Shown here: positions 26,904 through 35,359 of the stretch, piece after piece | Numbering within the stretch: the stretch's first letter is position 1 | Layout: each line of letters starts with the position of its first letter | Assembly (NCBI RefSeq): GCF_027366395.1 | Contig: NZ_CP114771.1 | Coordinates: 6,014,001-6,078,000 of the forward strand | From: Endozoicomonas sp. GU-1 | GTDB taxonomy: Bacteria; Pseudomonadota; Gammaproteobacteria; Pseudomonadales; Endozoicomonadaceae | Direction of reading: 5' to 3' | Length of the DNA: 64,000 nucleotides | Position numbers and translations under genes: made by a program | Notes under the pieces: generated by a model | Database searches by the model: none | The model's input: only the letters and a program-made list of their open reading frames with translations | What the model was told of the DNA's origin: nothing

Positions 26904-27542
26904 ATGGATTGGATGGTTGATCCGGCAATAGAAAACTATTGCCAGACGATGACGTCCGGTGAGTCTCCGCTTCTGGCCGAGCTGGCTCAGGCCACGGTGG
27001 ACAGAACCCGTTACCCCGTTAACCTCTCCGGTCGGCTGGTAGGGCAGACCCTGAAAATGCTGGTTAAGATCAGCCGCAGTAAAACCGTGCTGGAAATTGG
27101 TATGTTTACCGGTTATGCAGCGCTATCCATGGCAGAAGGTTTGCCTGATGATGGCGTGGTGTATGCCTGTGAAACCAACCCACGGTCCATTGCCATTGGC
27201 CAGGAGTTTTTTGACCGGTCTCCCCATGGTCATAAAGTCAAAGTGCTCTTTGGCAAGGCACTGGATACTATCCCGGAATTAACAGCGGAAAAACTGGACC
27301 TGGTGTTTCTTGATGCCGACAAGAAGAAGTACCACGATTATCTGGAACTGGTACTGCCCATGCTGAACCCTCACGGGCTTGTGGTGATTGATGATGCCCT
27401 CTGGAAAGGGAAGGTGCTTGACCCTCAGGAGGAGCGTGATCAGGTGATTGCCGATCTGAATCGTTACATTTATCAGCACCCAAACCTTGAGAGTGTGCTG
27501 CTGCCCATCCGGCATGGTTTAAATATTGTGCGCAAAGTCTGA
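26904..27542 (+). CDS. SAM-dependent O-methyltransferase (family 3)
   Basis: 212 residues from ATG 26904 (AAAGG eight bases upstream); a farther upstream in-frame start lacks a binding site and adds unconserved sequence. Class I methyltransferase of the COMT-like family 3: TVLEIGMFTGYAAL (SAM motif I), ACETNP, the metal-binding VFLDADKKKYHDY, and VVIDDALWKG. Such enzymes methylate catechols or caffeoyl-type substrates with a divalent metal; the substrate here is unknown. Stands alone. Confidence 0.88.
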   Translation: MDWMVDPAIENYCQTMTSGESPLLAELAQATVDRTRYPVNLSGRLVGQTLKMLVKISRSKTVLEIGMFTGYAALSMAEGLPDDGVVYACETNPRSIAIGQEFFDRSPHGHKVKVLFGKALDTIPELTAEKLDLVFLDADKKKYHDYLELVLPMLNPHGLVVIDDALWKGKVLDPQEERDQVIADLNRYIYQHPNLESVLLPIRHGLNIVRKV

Positions 27543-27614
27543 CCTTCTGCCTTTCTGCCATTTATCCACTATTATCCATTACTGGCAACTGGGTATTTAA
27601 GAAGGGGGGCGTTC

Positions 27615-27929
27615 ATGATTATCTATGAAGTCAATTGTCTGGTGGATAATGAAATTGTGGATGAGTTCAGGGCCTGGCTAAAGCCACATGTTGATGCCGT
27701 GCTCAAGGCTGAAGGGTTTCACAGTGCAGAAATGCTGAAGCTGACGGTCGATGATCAGCTGACGGCACGACCTTATTCAACCGGTTTTTCCATTCGCTAT
27801 CGAGTGTCCGGGCAGGGTGCGCTGGATCACTACCTGGCACATCTTGCCCCTGCACTTCGCCAGGAGGGCATTGATACGTTTGGCCATCAGTTCACAGCAT
27901 ATCGTCGTGTATTAAAGGAAGGTGCCTGA
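27615..27929 (+). CDS. DUF4286 family protein
   Basis: 104 residues, MIIYEVNCLVDNEIVDEF start typical of DUF4286, with a ferredoxin-like alpha/beta composition. Function not known. AAGGGGGGC precedes the ATG. Convergent with the ankyrin gene. Confidence 0.85.
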   Translation: MIIYEVNCLVDNEIVDEFRAWLKPHVDAVLKAEGFHSAEMLKLTVDDQLTARPYSTGFSIRYRVSGQGALDHYLAHLAPALRQEGIDTFGHQFTAYRRVLKEGA

Positions 27930-28016
27930 TCGTCACAACCGGGGCCGGGCAGAGAAAATCAGGTCAGTTATTTCTGGACTGCTTTTTGGATTACTCGCTC
28001 ATAGGCTGCCCAGACA

Positions 28017-29072
28017 TCAGAGCAGATGTCCCGGGGGTTGACCAGCTGGAATTCCAGGAGAATGAGCCTGCAACTGTTCAGCCTCGAGAATATTCTCCAT
28101 ATAAAACTTTTGCCATGGACCATCAGGATAGCCGCAATCCTTAAAGTATTTACGCGTCAGGCTATCATTGCTATCCAATTGCTTCTTATAGTCTGACAAT
28201 GCCAGGACCGGATCAATTTTTCGCCGCTTTGCGTAAACTGCCATCATGGAATTGTCAGCTTCATTCAAGGCAATTCTGCGCCTTTCAAGCAATAAATCCT
28301 TAATCAGGTCAACCGGAGTCTTCCCGCTCTCATCCGGCTGATGCAGTGTTGATAGTCCAGTACCCGCAAGCTGCTCTTTCAGCAGAAACTCAAAGACCTC
28401 CGGATCTGGCTGCTGTGCAGCGTGATGCAGCAGATTGCTTTGATTGTTTGTGCGGTGCATCAGAAAGCTTTGGGAGTAAAGTTGGCGAAATTCATGACAG
28501 AGATAATCACAAAGCTCGGAGACTACATCAAGGTTGCTCCTGGCCGCAGCCAGGCTTAATGTACTATTGCCGGTGTTATTCACCATATCGGCAATTTTTC
28601 CGGCGCTGAGAAGTGCGTTAATGAGTCTTATAGCCCCGGCATTCCAGCCATTAGACAGGGCAAAATGCAATGGAGGGTCACCGTTCATGGCAGGCATTTT
28701 CTTATCACCCGCAGTAACGGCCAGTTCATTCACATCAATGACAGCGGTGCATTGATCAATCATGTTCCACCATTGAGGGGCTTCAAGCGCGGCTTCCAAC
28801 AGCTCGTTATTCTTCGCCAGGCAGGCAATATGAAACGGGTTAAGCTGATGGGGCAGGTTCCAGCTATCCACCAGGGAACCATCGGGAGCAAGCAACTCGG
28901 ACGCAACGGCCCTGGCGTTGCCAATGAACTCGTCTATCTCTGCCGACTTCAGAAACCTGCTCGCTGCCTCAGTGAATTCAGGCACCGCTGTGATCTTATC
29001 ATGAGGTTGATGAACGGGGTCCGGGTTGACAGTATCACGGGGCAAATGAAAGACACCTCCAACACGATTCAT
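28017..29072 (-). CDS. Ankyrin-repeat protein, probably frameshifted near its C-terminus
   Basis: 351 residues from ATG 29072, chosen because GGAG lies six bases upstream; longer in-frame starts overlap the upstream pseudogene. Ankyrin-type helices: NPFHIACLAKNNELLEAAL, PPLHFALSNGWNAGAIRLI, STLSLAAARSNLDVVSEL, SNLLHHAAQQPDPEVFEFLL, GKTPVDLI. Likely a protein-protein interaction scaffold; host-directed effectors of this type are common in symbionts, but no delivery signal is visible. The last ~10 residues (HSPGIPAGQPPG) look unlike the rest. In the next frame the same DNA reads LILLEFQLVNPRD then ICSDVWAAYERVIQKAV and ends at TAA 27967-27969, which looks like a genuine helical tail, suggesting a recent indel near 28058. 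Confidence 0.78.
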   Translation of the reverse strand: MNRVGGVFHLPRDTVNPDPVHQPHDKITAVPEFTEAASRFLKSAEIDEFIGNARAVASELLAPDGSLVDSWNLPHQLNPFHIACLAKNNELLEAALEAPQWWNMIDQCTAVIDVNELAVTAGDKKMPAMNGDPPLHFALSNGWNAGAIRLINALLSAGKIADMVNNTGNSTLSLAAARSNLDVVSELCDYLCHEFRQLYSQSFLMHRTNNQSNLLHHAAQQPDPEVFEFLLKEQLAGTGLSTLHQPDESGKTPVDLIKDLLLERRRIALNEADNSMMAVYAKRRKIDPVLALSDYKKQLDSNDSLTRKYFKDCGYPDGPWQKFYMENILEAEQLQAHSPGIPAGQPPGHLL

Positions 29073-29097
29073 AACAGGCTCCAGGGTTAAATTCTTC

Positions 29098-29841
29098 TTA
29101 AGCATCCGGACAGGCGCTGTCCAATTCCCTGGCATTCAATGCCAGCTGAGTATAAAAAATGGCTTTTTGAAGTAACCAGCCGCCGCATTCACAAACCTTA
29201 ACCACCGCATCCGGTGTGACCGGCTGGCCATTCAACAGCATGCCCTTCAGGCAACAATGCGCTTTGAAGCGCGCCAGCTCCAGCACAGCCCCGGTTGCCT
29301 CATAACCCTTAACTACCGCATCCGGTAAGACCTGCTGACCATTCAAGGTCAGGCCCCTCAGGCAACATCTTCCTTAAAGCGCACCAAGGCTAATTTGCAC
29401 TTATTGTTTCGATCCGGTTTACGGTTGAATTCTTGAATGACCTGATCCGGGGTAACTTTTCTATTGCCATGGAGAATGCTCTGCAAGCACAGTTTTTGCA
29501 GGAAGAAGCCAGGTCGAAGGGACGTTGTATCATTCCCATAGGCGTTGAGCACAACAGCGGAGGTGACTTTACGACCCTGAAATGGTTGTTTTTCCCAAAA
29601 GGCATCTTCAACGCATTTACTATCCACATGGAGAGGCGTCGTACTTCTCTGAGACTGATGGTTTGATACTCGTTTACCGTTAAATGCACTTCGGGAGCGG
29701 TGAGGAGTCCTGCCTGAACCAGCTCGTTGATTAATCGATCCCGAAGGGTAGAAAGGTGGTGCTGTTGCTCTCAGAATGAAACCTTGCACGCATGGAATGG
29801 AAATTTCGGAATTTGACCTCAAAATAATTATTAGGTTCCAT
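29098..29841 (-). pseudogene. Broken, truncated paralogue of the CCL-repeat/nucleotidyltransferase gene
   Basis: The first ~155 codons match the N-terminus of the gene at 12736 (QGFIL, FNGKRV, SGxFLxKLCLQ-type region, VTPDQVIQEFNRKPD). At RFKE the frame ends as DVA-stop, because one base is missing near 29367 relative to the AAGGAGGAATGTTGCC-type sequence of intact units. The other frame continues with two and a half repeats (CCLKGMLLNGQPVTPDAVV, then FYTQLALNARELDSA) to TAA at 29098. The rest of the repeats and the nucleotidyltransferase domain are missing. As in the intact gene, an ATG (29841) with AAGG upstream opens an MEPNNYF frame one register off the main frame. Confidence 0.8.
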
Positions 29842-29942
29842 TAATGGTATCCTTCTATCAATGAAGTCCAGATTCCGTTCAGGGTGAACGGAAATAGTAT
29901 TCATCGAACTCATTGGAATGTGATGTGCTGGCCCAATGAAAC

Positions 29943-29966
29943 AGGAAGGCAGGAATACGCCTTCCT
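29943..29966. terminator. Bidirectional hairpin terminator
   Basis: AGGAAGGC / GCCTTCCT 8-bp stem with 8-nt loop. It follows the minus-strand gene ending at 30001 and has TTCGGTTTTC on the plus-strand side, GTTTC on the minus-strand side. Confidence 0.6.
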
Positions 29967-30000
29967 TTCGGTTTTCTAACTGATGTTTGTGCCTTGAAGC

Positions 30001-31689
30001 TCAATCACCAGGCGTCGCTCCTACAGGCTCAAAATAGCGGTAGAATGTCAGTGATCTGCCATCGCGGATAAGGCTGCTCAGATAGCCCGATTTAAAGACG
30101 GGGTAAACTGCCGCCTTGCCAGTGATATACCAGACGGGCATTGACGTTTTTGCCGCCAGATACAGCGGCAGCGTTTCACCGGTTGCCTGGAATTCCAAAG
30201 AACCTGCCGGTTTATTGATCATCACATCCTCTATGGTTGTCAGTCCGACGGTACTGAGTGCCAGCAGTGGAATACGGTCCTGATCTGTCATCCCTCCGGT
30301 AGTTACTGCATCCGCATAGGCCTGGTCACTGAGCTGTCCCAGCTGTTCCAAGGTAATGCTGCCCAGACAGGCCATATTGCTGCCACGTCCCACCGAGACA
30401 AAATGACCCACCTGGCAATGATTCAGCATGGCCTGATAGTTTTCCTCCGGGGATGCATTTTGAGTGGTCATGATCAGACGGTTTTTGATGCCTTCTTCAA
30501 CCTGGTGAACAGAAAATCTGGGAAGCCATTTGCCAAAAGGCTGAATGAGCTTCAGTACAAAAGTGGAAGCGTCCATCCCCCTTTCGCCGTCAGGGCCAAT
30601 GGTTCCTTCGCCAAAGGCAAAGTAACGGTTCTCATTGTGTTCCGGCGCAACATAGTCTGACGGGTATTTTAACAGGGTATTACTCAGCTGGTTCAGATAG
30701 TTCCGGTAACTCAGGGGAAGTGGTACTTGTATCACCTGATTATCCAGTTTCCCCGCAGGATCAACCGATAATTCCACCGGGGACAGTTGGGCAGAATAAA
30801 GCCGTAACTCTGATGATTCTATCTGCCGGGATGCCGGAGGTTGATGGTTTCGCGCAGCGAAAAAGTACCTGCCACTCAGGCTGTATACCGGGGTGCCTAA
30901 AGGCAACCGCTGGTTCAGGTCCTGACTTCTGACCCGGCTGGTGACGGTCAGTTTCAGTTGGTTATCAGGATCCCGGGATGAAGCGGGAAGTTCACCCGCC
31001 AGCGAGTCATCAACAAAGGCGATATGCCTTGCCTTGGTGAACTTGAGGCCAAACTCCGGACGCCACAGTGCAACCCAGCTATCTTCGGCAGACTCCAGAC
31101 CTGCTGAGTCAATCGTCGTTAACTGACCAAGCACAAAGACCGGGGTATTTCTCAGAATAAGCGTACTGGATGATTTCTGGTTAGCGGCAACATTGGAAGC
31201 CTGAGCCAGATTATTGGTAAAAAAGACATCACTGGGGAAAAACTGCGCATCAGCATCGGCGATGGTGATGGCCCGGGCTCTGGGATGAAACCTCTGAAGA
31301 TATTGAGTCTGCTGAACCCGTTCTAACAGCTGCTGGCGTTCAGCTTCGGTAATCCGGTGGCCAGAGGCATCAAAATTATTGCTGATAGCGCCAATGACCA
31401 CTCTGGCAGCCGTCTGGGTGATAGAGCCGTACTGCTGTTGGTAAGTGGCAAGGGCTTCGTCCACTTTCTGTTGGTTCCAGGGAGCGAGCAGCCACTCCTG
31501 CAGATTATTGTCGCCGATTTCCCATCGGACTGTTGCATCCCGGGGGTTGATTCCCTGCATTTCTGCGATGGTATGGACATCCTGCAGCCCTTTATAAACT
31601 GTGCCCTGTTGGTCTGCTTCAGGATAAGCGGCGGCGAGTCCGGTTATCCCGCAAAGGAGAGTGAAAATCAGCCATCTTGTTATTGCCAT
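30001..31689 (-). CDS. Exported SH3b/NlpC-P60-like protein with catalytic Cys replaced by Ala
   Basis: 562 residues from ATG 31689 (GAGG eight bases upstream). A signal peptide (MAITRWLIFTLLCGITGLAAA) is followed by a helical N-terminal NlpC-associated region, two SH3b-like segments (about 130-225 and 240-305) and a C-terminal NlpC/P60-like region. The overall order matches the N_NLPC_P60-SH3b1-SH3b2-NlpC/P60 gamma-D-glutamyl-diamino-acid endopeptidases that cut cell-wall peptides. The active-site motif normally DCS is DAS here (Asp373-Ala374-Ser375), followed by the family's PFGKWLPR. A candidate His persists in GHFVSVGRG. It is therefore probably a non-catalytic wall-binding protein. Family assignment is by motif, not alignment. 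Confidence 0.68.
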   Translation of the reverse strand: MAITRWLIFTLLCGITGLAAAYPEADQQGTVYKGLQDVHTIAEMQGINPRDATVRWEIGDNNLQEWLLAPWNQQKVDEALATYQQQYGSITQTAARVVIGAISNNFDASGHRITEAERQQLLERVQQTQYLQRFHPRARAITIADADAQFFPSDVFFTNNLAQASNVAANQKSSSTLILRNTPVFVLGQLTTIDSAGLESAEDSWVALWRPEFGLKFTKARHIAFVDDSLAGELPASSRDPDNQLKLTVTSRVRSQDLNQRLPLGTPVYSLSGRYFFAARNHQPPASRQIESSELRLYSAQLSPVELSVDPAGKLDNQVIQVPLPLSYRNYLNQLSNTLLKYPSDYVAPEHNENRYFAFGEGTIGPDGERGMDASTFVLKLIQPFGKWLPRFSVHQVEEGIKNRLIMTTQNASPEENYQAMLNHCQVGHFVSVGRGSNMACLGSITLEQLGQLSDQAYADAVTTGGMTDQDRIPLLALSTVGLTTIEDVMINKPAGSLEFQATGETLPLYLAAKTSMPVWYITGKAAVYPVFKSGYLSSLIRDGRSLTFYRYFEPVGATPGD

Positions 31690-31782
31690 CGGTACTTCCT
31701 CAGTGAATCCAGCGTTTCTTGAAGCCTCAGACAATATAGACAGATAAATGGGGAAAGGGTTGCAAATGGCGCGAAGAAAGTG

Positions 31783-31809
31783 ACTGCTCCACGGAATATG
31801 GGGAGCAGT
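31783..31809 (-). terminator. Hairpin downstream of codA
   Basis: ACTGCTCC / GGAGCAGT stem with 11-nt loop, just after the codA stop, followed in the codA direction by CACTTTCTTC. Confidence 0.5.
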
Positions 31810-31816
31810 GGACCGG

Positions 31817-33106
31817 TTAAATCGACCAGCTCAGGTCAATATCCCTGGACCGGCCAGAGTGATAGAGCCTGGTTCGGGCTGGCTCGGTGCTGGCAATCAA
31901 CTTGCCTCGGCGAATAGAATGAGTGACCGCAGCCTGGCGGCGCACTGCATCAAACACGCTCTCGGAGTCCAGCATAATAAGGTTTGCCGGTTTACCGACC
32001 GCAATACCGTACTGGTCGTGAATATTCAGGCAGCGGGCGCTGTTGTGGGTAATCAGGTCTATGCCCCGGTTAATCTGGTCAAAGCCGGTGAGCTGGCAGC
32101 CGACCAGACCGGTGAACAGCACCAGCAGCATATTACCGCCCTGCATGGGGAACCACTGATCGACAATGTCGTCCTGACCAAAGCAGGCGTTAACCCCGGC
32201 TTCCAGCAACTCAGGGATGCGCGTAATCCCCCGGCGCTTTGGATAGCTGTCCATGCGCCCCTGTAAATTCAGGTTGGTGACCGGGTTGGCAATAAAGTGA
32301 ATACCGGAGTTTTTCAGCAGGCGCATCAATTTAACCACATAGGCATTGCTGTAAGAGTGCATGGCCGTGGTATGGCTGGCGGTGACCCGCTGCCCCATGG
32401 CACGTTCCAGGGCCAGGGTGGCGACGGTTTCGACAAAGCGTGACTGGTCATCATCAATTTCATCACAGTGGATGTCGATCAGGCGATCGTATTTCCCGGC
32501 CAGATCAAACACCGTTTTCAGGGACTCAATGCCGTATTCACGGGTGTATTCAAAGTGTGGGATACCGCCAACGGCTTCTGCCCCAAGCTTCAGGGCCTCT
32601 TCCAGCAATTCAGCCCCTTTGGGGAAGGAGGGAATGCCTTCCTGGGGGAAGGCGACCAGCTGAATATCAATCAGCTCCCGCATCTCTTCTCTCAGTTCCA
32701 GCAGAGCCTGCAAAGCGGTGAGCGATGGGTCAGTGGTATCCACATGGCTGCGAACGTGCTGAACCCCCTGGGCGATATACCACTCCAGGGCTTTTGCGGC
32801 CCGGTTTTTAACATCGTCACGGGTCAGCGTTTTTTTCCGTTCCGACCAGTTGTGAATGCCTTCGAACAAAGTGCCGCTGCGGTTCCACACCGTCTCTCCG
32901 GCGGTCAGAGCGGTATCCAGGTGCACATGTGGGTCGATAAATGGCGGCAGGACCAGCCGTCCATGACCGTCGATGACCTCCACTCCCTCGTTCCGGGCAG
33001 TATTTCGGACCGGGGCAACAGGCGTGATGGCAGTGAACATGCCATTGTCCATGTCAATATCAAACAGGCCCTCTTGCTGGTGCAGGCGGACGTTTTCAAG
33101 TCTCAT
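31817..33106 (-). CDS. codA: Cytosine deaminase
   Basis: 429 residues. A metal-dependent amidohydrolase converting cytosine to uracil for pyrimidine salvage. Metal ligands are visible: HVH (His60, His62) in [16 protein letters not shown] near residue 215 and the Asp in [11 protein letters not shown]. The family-specific [14 protein letters not shown] and GGNMLLVL segments are present. Its ATG overlaps the codB stop by four bases (ATGA), so codBA is translated as a coupled unit. Confidence 0.95.
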   Translation of the reverse strand: MRLENVRLHQQEGLFDIDMDNGMFTAITPVAPVRNTARNEGVEVIDGHGRLVLPPFIDPHVHLDTALTAGETVWNRSGTLFEGIHNWSERKKTLTRDDVKNRAAKALEWYIAQGVQHVRSHVDTTDPSLTALQALLELREEMRELIDIQLVAFPQEGIPSFPKGAELLEEALKLGAEAVGGIPHFEYTREYGIESLKTVFDLAGKYDRLIDIHCDEIDDDQSRFVETVATLALERAMGQRVTASHTTAMHSYSNAYVVKLMRLLKNSGIHFIANPVTNLNLQGRMDSYPKRRGITRIPELLEAGVNACFGQDDIVDQWFPMQGGNMLLVLFTGLVGCQLTGFDQINRGIDLITHNSARCLNIHDQYGIAVGKPANLIMLDSESVFDAVRRQAAVTHSIRRGKLIASTEPARTRLYHSGRSRDIDLSWSI

Positions 33107-34356
33107 AACGAAGTCTCAGCGTGAGCCATGCGGCCCTGAAAAATGGGCGCTTTCTGGAGCAGGACATGGCTGATAGCCGCCACCACAACACCATTGATGG
33201 GGGCAATCCCTGGCAGCAGGCTTGCCGCGGCAATGCCGACAACCCAGGCGATCAGTGCCGACGGGTTGATCGTGGCAAAAGAGGCTTGTTGATAGTCCGG
33301 GTAATGGCCTTTTCTTACCAGAAAGTAATCAGCCAGCAGAATGGCACCAACGGGTGGCAGTGCAGAACTCAACAGGCCCAGCCATCCGACAAAGTGGTTG
33401 TAGAGCCACAGGGCAAACAAGGTTCCCAGGACACCGTTGATCATCACGATCAGGTTTTTGCTCTTGCCGGTAATACTGGCAAAGCCCAGGCCGGAAACGT
33501 ACAGGGCATTATCGTTGGTGGTCCAGATATTCAGGCCCAGTGTGATCACGGCTGGCAAAATCAAACCCTGCAAAAACATCACCTCGGTGATATCCGCCTG
33601 ACCGGTCACCATGGAACCGATGGCACCAAAGGTGAACATCAGGCTGTTGCCAAGGAAGAAGGCAATCAGTGTTGCACTGACCGCAATTTTCGGTGTGCGG
33701 GCAAAGCGGGTAAAATCCGCGGTTAAGGAACCACCACTGATAAACGATCCGATACAGATACTGACAGCGCTGGCAAAGGTAATAGTGGCGGCCGGTTCAA
33801 TGGCCATCAATGCCGACAGGCCACCGGCGCTCTCCACGGCTTCCCTGACCGAAAAACCACCCAGCAGGGCAATGGCGGGCACGGCGATAAAACTGAGAAT
33901 GGTCAGTGCCTTGAAACCGAAAAAAGCGGTGACGGTCATCAGGAATCCGGAAATTAACACCAGAATCTCCGTGTTAATTCCGGTGGCCTTGTTCACCGGC
34001 AGGGCAAACATGGCCACGCCCACACCGAACCAGCCCACCTGGGTAGCGGCCAGCACCAGGGAGGTCAGCTTACCGCCGATTTTACCAAAAGCGTATTCAG
34101 AGAGAAGGTGAGTGGAAAGGCCGGTTTTACTGCCCATCCAGGCGAGACCTGACGTGTAGGCACCGAGCAGAAGGTTGCCGATCATCACTGTGATCAGAAA
34201 GCTGGAAAAGTCCAGACCTTGTCCCAGGGTGCCGCCGGACCACATGCTGGCTGAGAAGAAGGTAAAACCAACCATGACCACCAAAATGGGGAAGAAGCCT
34301 TTACGGGCTGCGGCAGATACGGGAGCGTGAGCGTAATCCTGAGAATATTCCGACAT
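33103..34356 (-). CDS. codB: Cytosine permease
   Basis: 417 residues, about twelve membrane helices, nucleobase:cation symporter-1 family. The N-terminus ([12 protein letters not shown] then [22 protein letters not shown]) and the glycine-rich substrate-site helices are typical of CodB. First gene of the codBA operon; ATG preceded by GGAGGA. Divergent from the thioesterase gene. Confidence 0.95.
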   Translation of the reverse strand: MSEYSQDYAHAPVSAAARKGFFPILVVMVGFTFFSASMWSGGTLGQGLDFSSFLITVMIGNLLLGAYTSGLAWMGSKTGLSTHLLSEYAFGKIGGKLTSLVLAATQVGWFGVGVAMFALPVNKATGINTEILVLISGFLMTVTAFFGFKALTILSFIAVPAIALLGGFSVREAVESAGGLSALMAIEPAATITFASAVSICIGSFISGGSLTADFTRFARTPKIAVSATLIAFFLGNSLMFTFGAIGSMVTGQADITEVMFLQGLILPAVITLGLNIWTTNDNALYVSGLGFASITGKSKNLIVMINGVLGTLFALWLYNHFVGWLGLLSSALPPVGAILLADYFLVRKGHYPDYQQASFATINPSALIAWVVGIAAASLLPGIAPINGVVVAAISHVLLQKAPIFQGRMAHAETSL

Positions 34357-34570
34357 TGGTCCTCCAATAAAGAAACAGGTTGAGGGCCTGATAGCCGGAT
34401 AATCATGTTAACAGAACGGTCATTCGAAGTCAGTCAATGATAAACCGAAGCTGATTGCGGAAATTACCGTAGGATGGAACCTGTTGTTAATTGCCCGAAT
34501 TCCCTTTATGGTTGCACGCGCATGCCTGTTAAATGCACACAATAATAGCAAGAAAAAAGGAGTAATTACT

Positions 34571-35014
34571 GTGGAGCACCTGCTGGAAGACTATCCCGTT
34601 ATCACTGAAATACCCGTAGCCTGGGGGGATATGGATGCCCTTCAGCATGTCAATAATGTCGTGTATTTCCGTTATTTTGAATCAGCCCGGATCGATTATT
34701 TCGGCAAAATGCAGATGATGGAACAAGCGAAAGGCAGTGGTATTGGCCCGGTGATCAGTCATACCCAATGCTTTTACAAGGTTCCGGTTACCTATCCAGA
34801 CACCTTGCTGGTGGGCTCAAGAGTTCGTGATGTGCAGGAAGACCGTTTTACCATGGAGTATGCGATTTTCAGTAAAAGCCTGAACAAAGTGACCACAACC
34901 GGTACCGCAACGGGCGTTATGTTTAACTTTTTGACCAATCGCAAGACCAGCATTCCAGAGGAAGTAAAAGCCCATATTCAGACAATTGAAGCGGGCGGGA
35001 TAGCAAGTAGCTAA
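34571..35014 (+). CDS. 4HBT-family acyl-CoA thioesterase
   Basis: 147 residues from GTG 34571, preceded by AAAGGAG eight bases upstream. Hotdog-fold 4-hydroxybenzoyl-CoA thioesterase family: the active-site motif WGDMDALQHVNNVVYFRYFE contains the conserved Asp and HVNN. It probably hydrolyses an acyl-CoA; the substrate is not predictable. No operon partner. Confidence 0.88.
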   Translation: MEHLLEDYPVITEIPVAWGDMDALQHVNNVVYFRYFESARIDYFGKMQMMEQAKGSGIGPVISHTQCFYKVPVTYPDTLLVGSRVRDVQEDRFTMEYAIFSKSLNKVTTTGTATGVMFNFLTNRKTSIPEEVKAHIQTIEAGGIASS

Positions 35015-35359
35015 CTTCATCGAACTTTTTCACAGTTCACAGGGCAATATCGGGGATATTGGCAATGAACTAATGTGACTGTTCATTGTCCAAACTCTGG
35101 CGAGAAAATTTTTTGGTATACAGGCTGGACTGTTGCCCGGTCTGGTCAGTGGACCGGAACAGACAAGTTCCCTATTTAACCCGCATGGTTATTGTATTTG
35201 TTTTATCAGAAGATAGGCTGATTGGGTGCAACGCTGGGAGCGACGGTTCAGTTTTTCATCATGTGTGACTTCTTCACATGACAGTTATTTCATACTTATT
35301 CGCTTCAGGGATAGCACACACATAGATACTTCAGCAGACATATAGAAGAAGGGGTCAAA
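35015..35359. other. 345-bp gene-free interval
   Basis: Between the thioesterase and amidase genes on the same strand. Nothing recognisable beyond likely promoter sequence for the amidase gene; no strong hairpin with a T run, no credible small gene. Confidence 0.5.

Noticed and set aside
34357-34483. Purine or pyrimidine riboswitch upstream of codB
   Set aside because: Looked for a conserved aptamer-like set of stems and found none that I could support.
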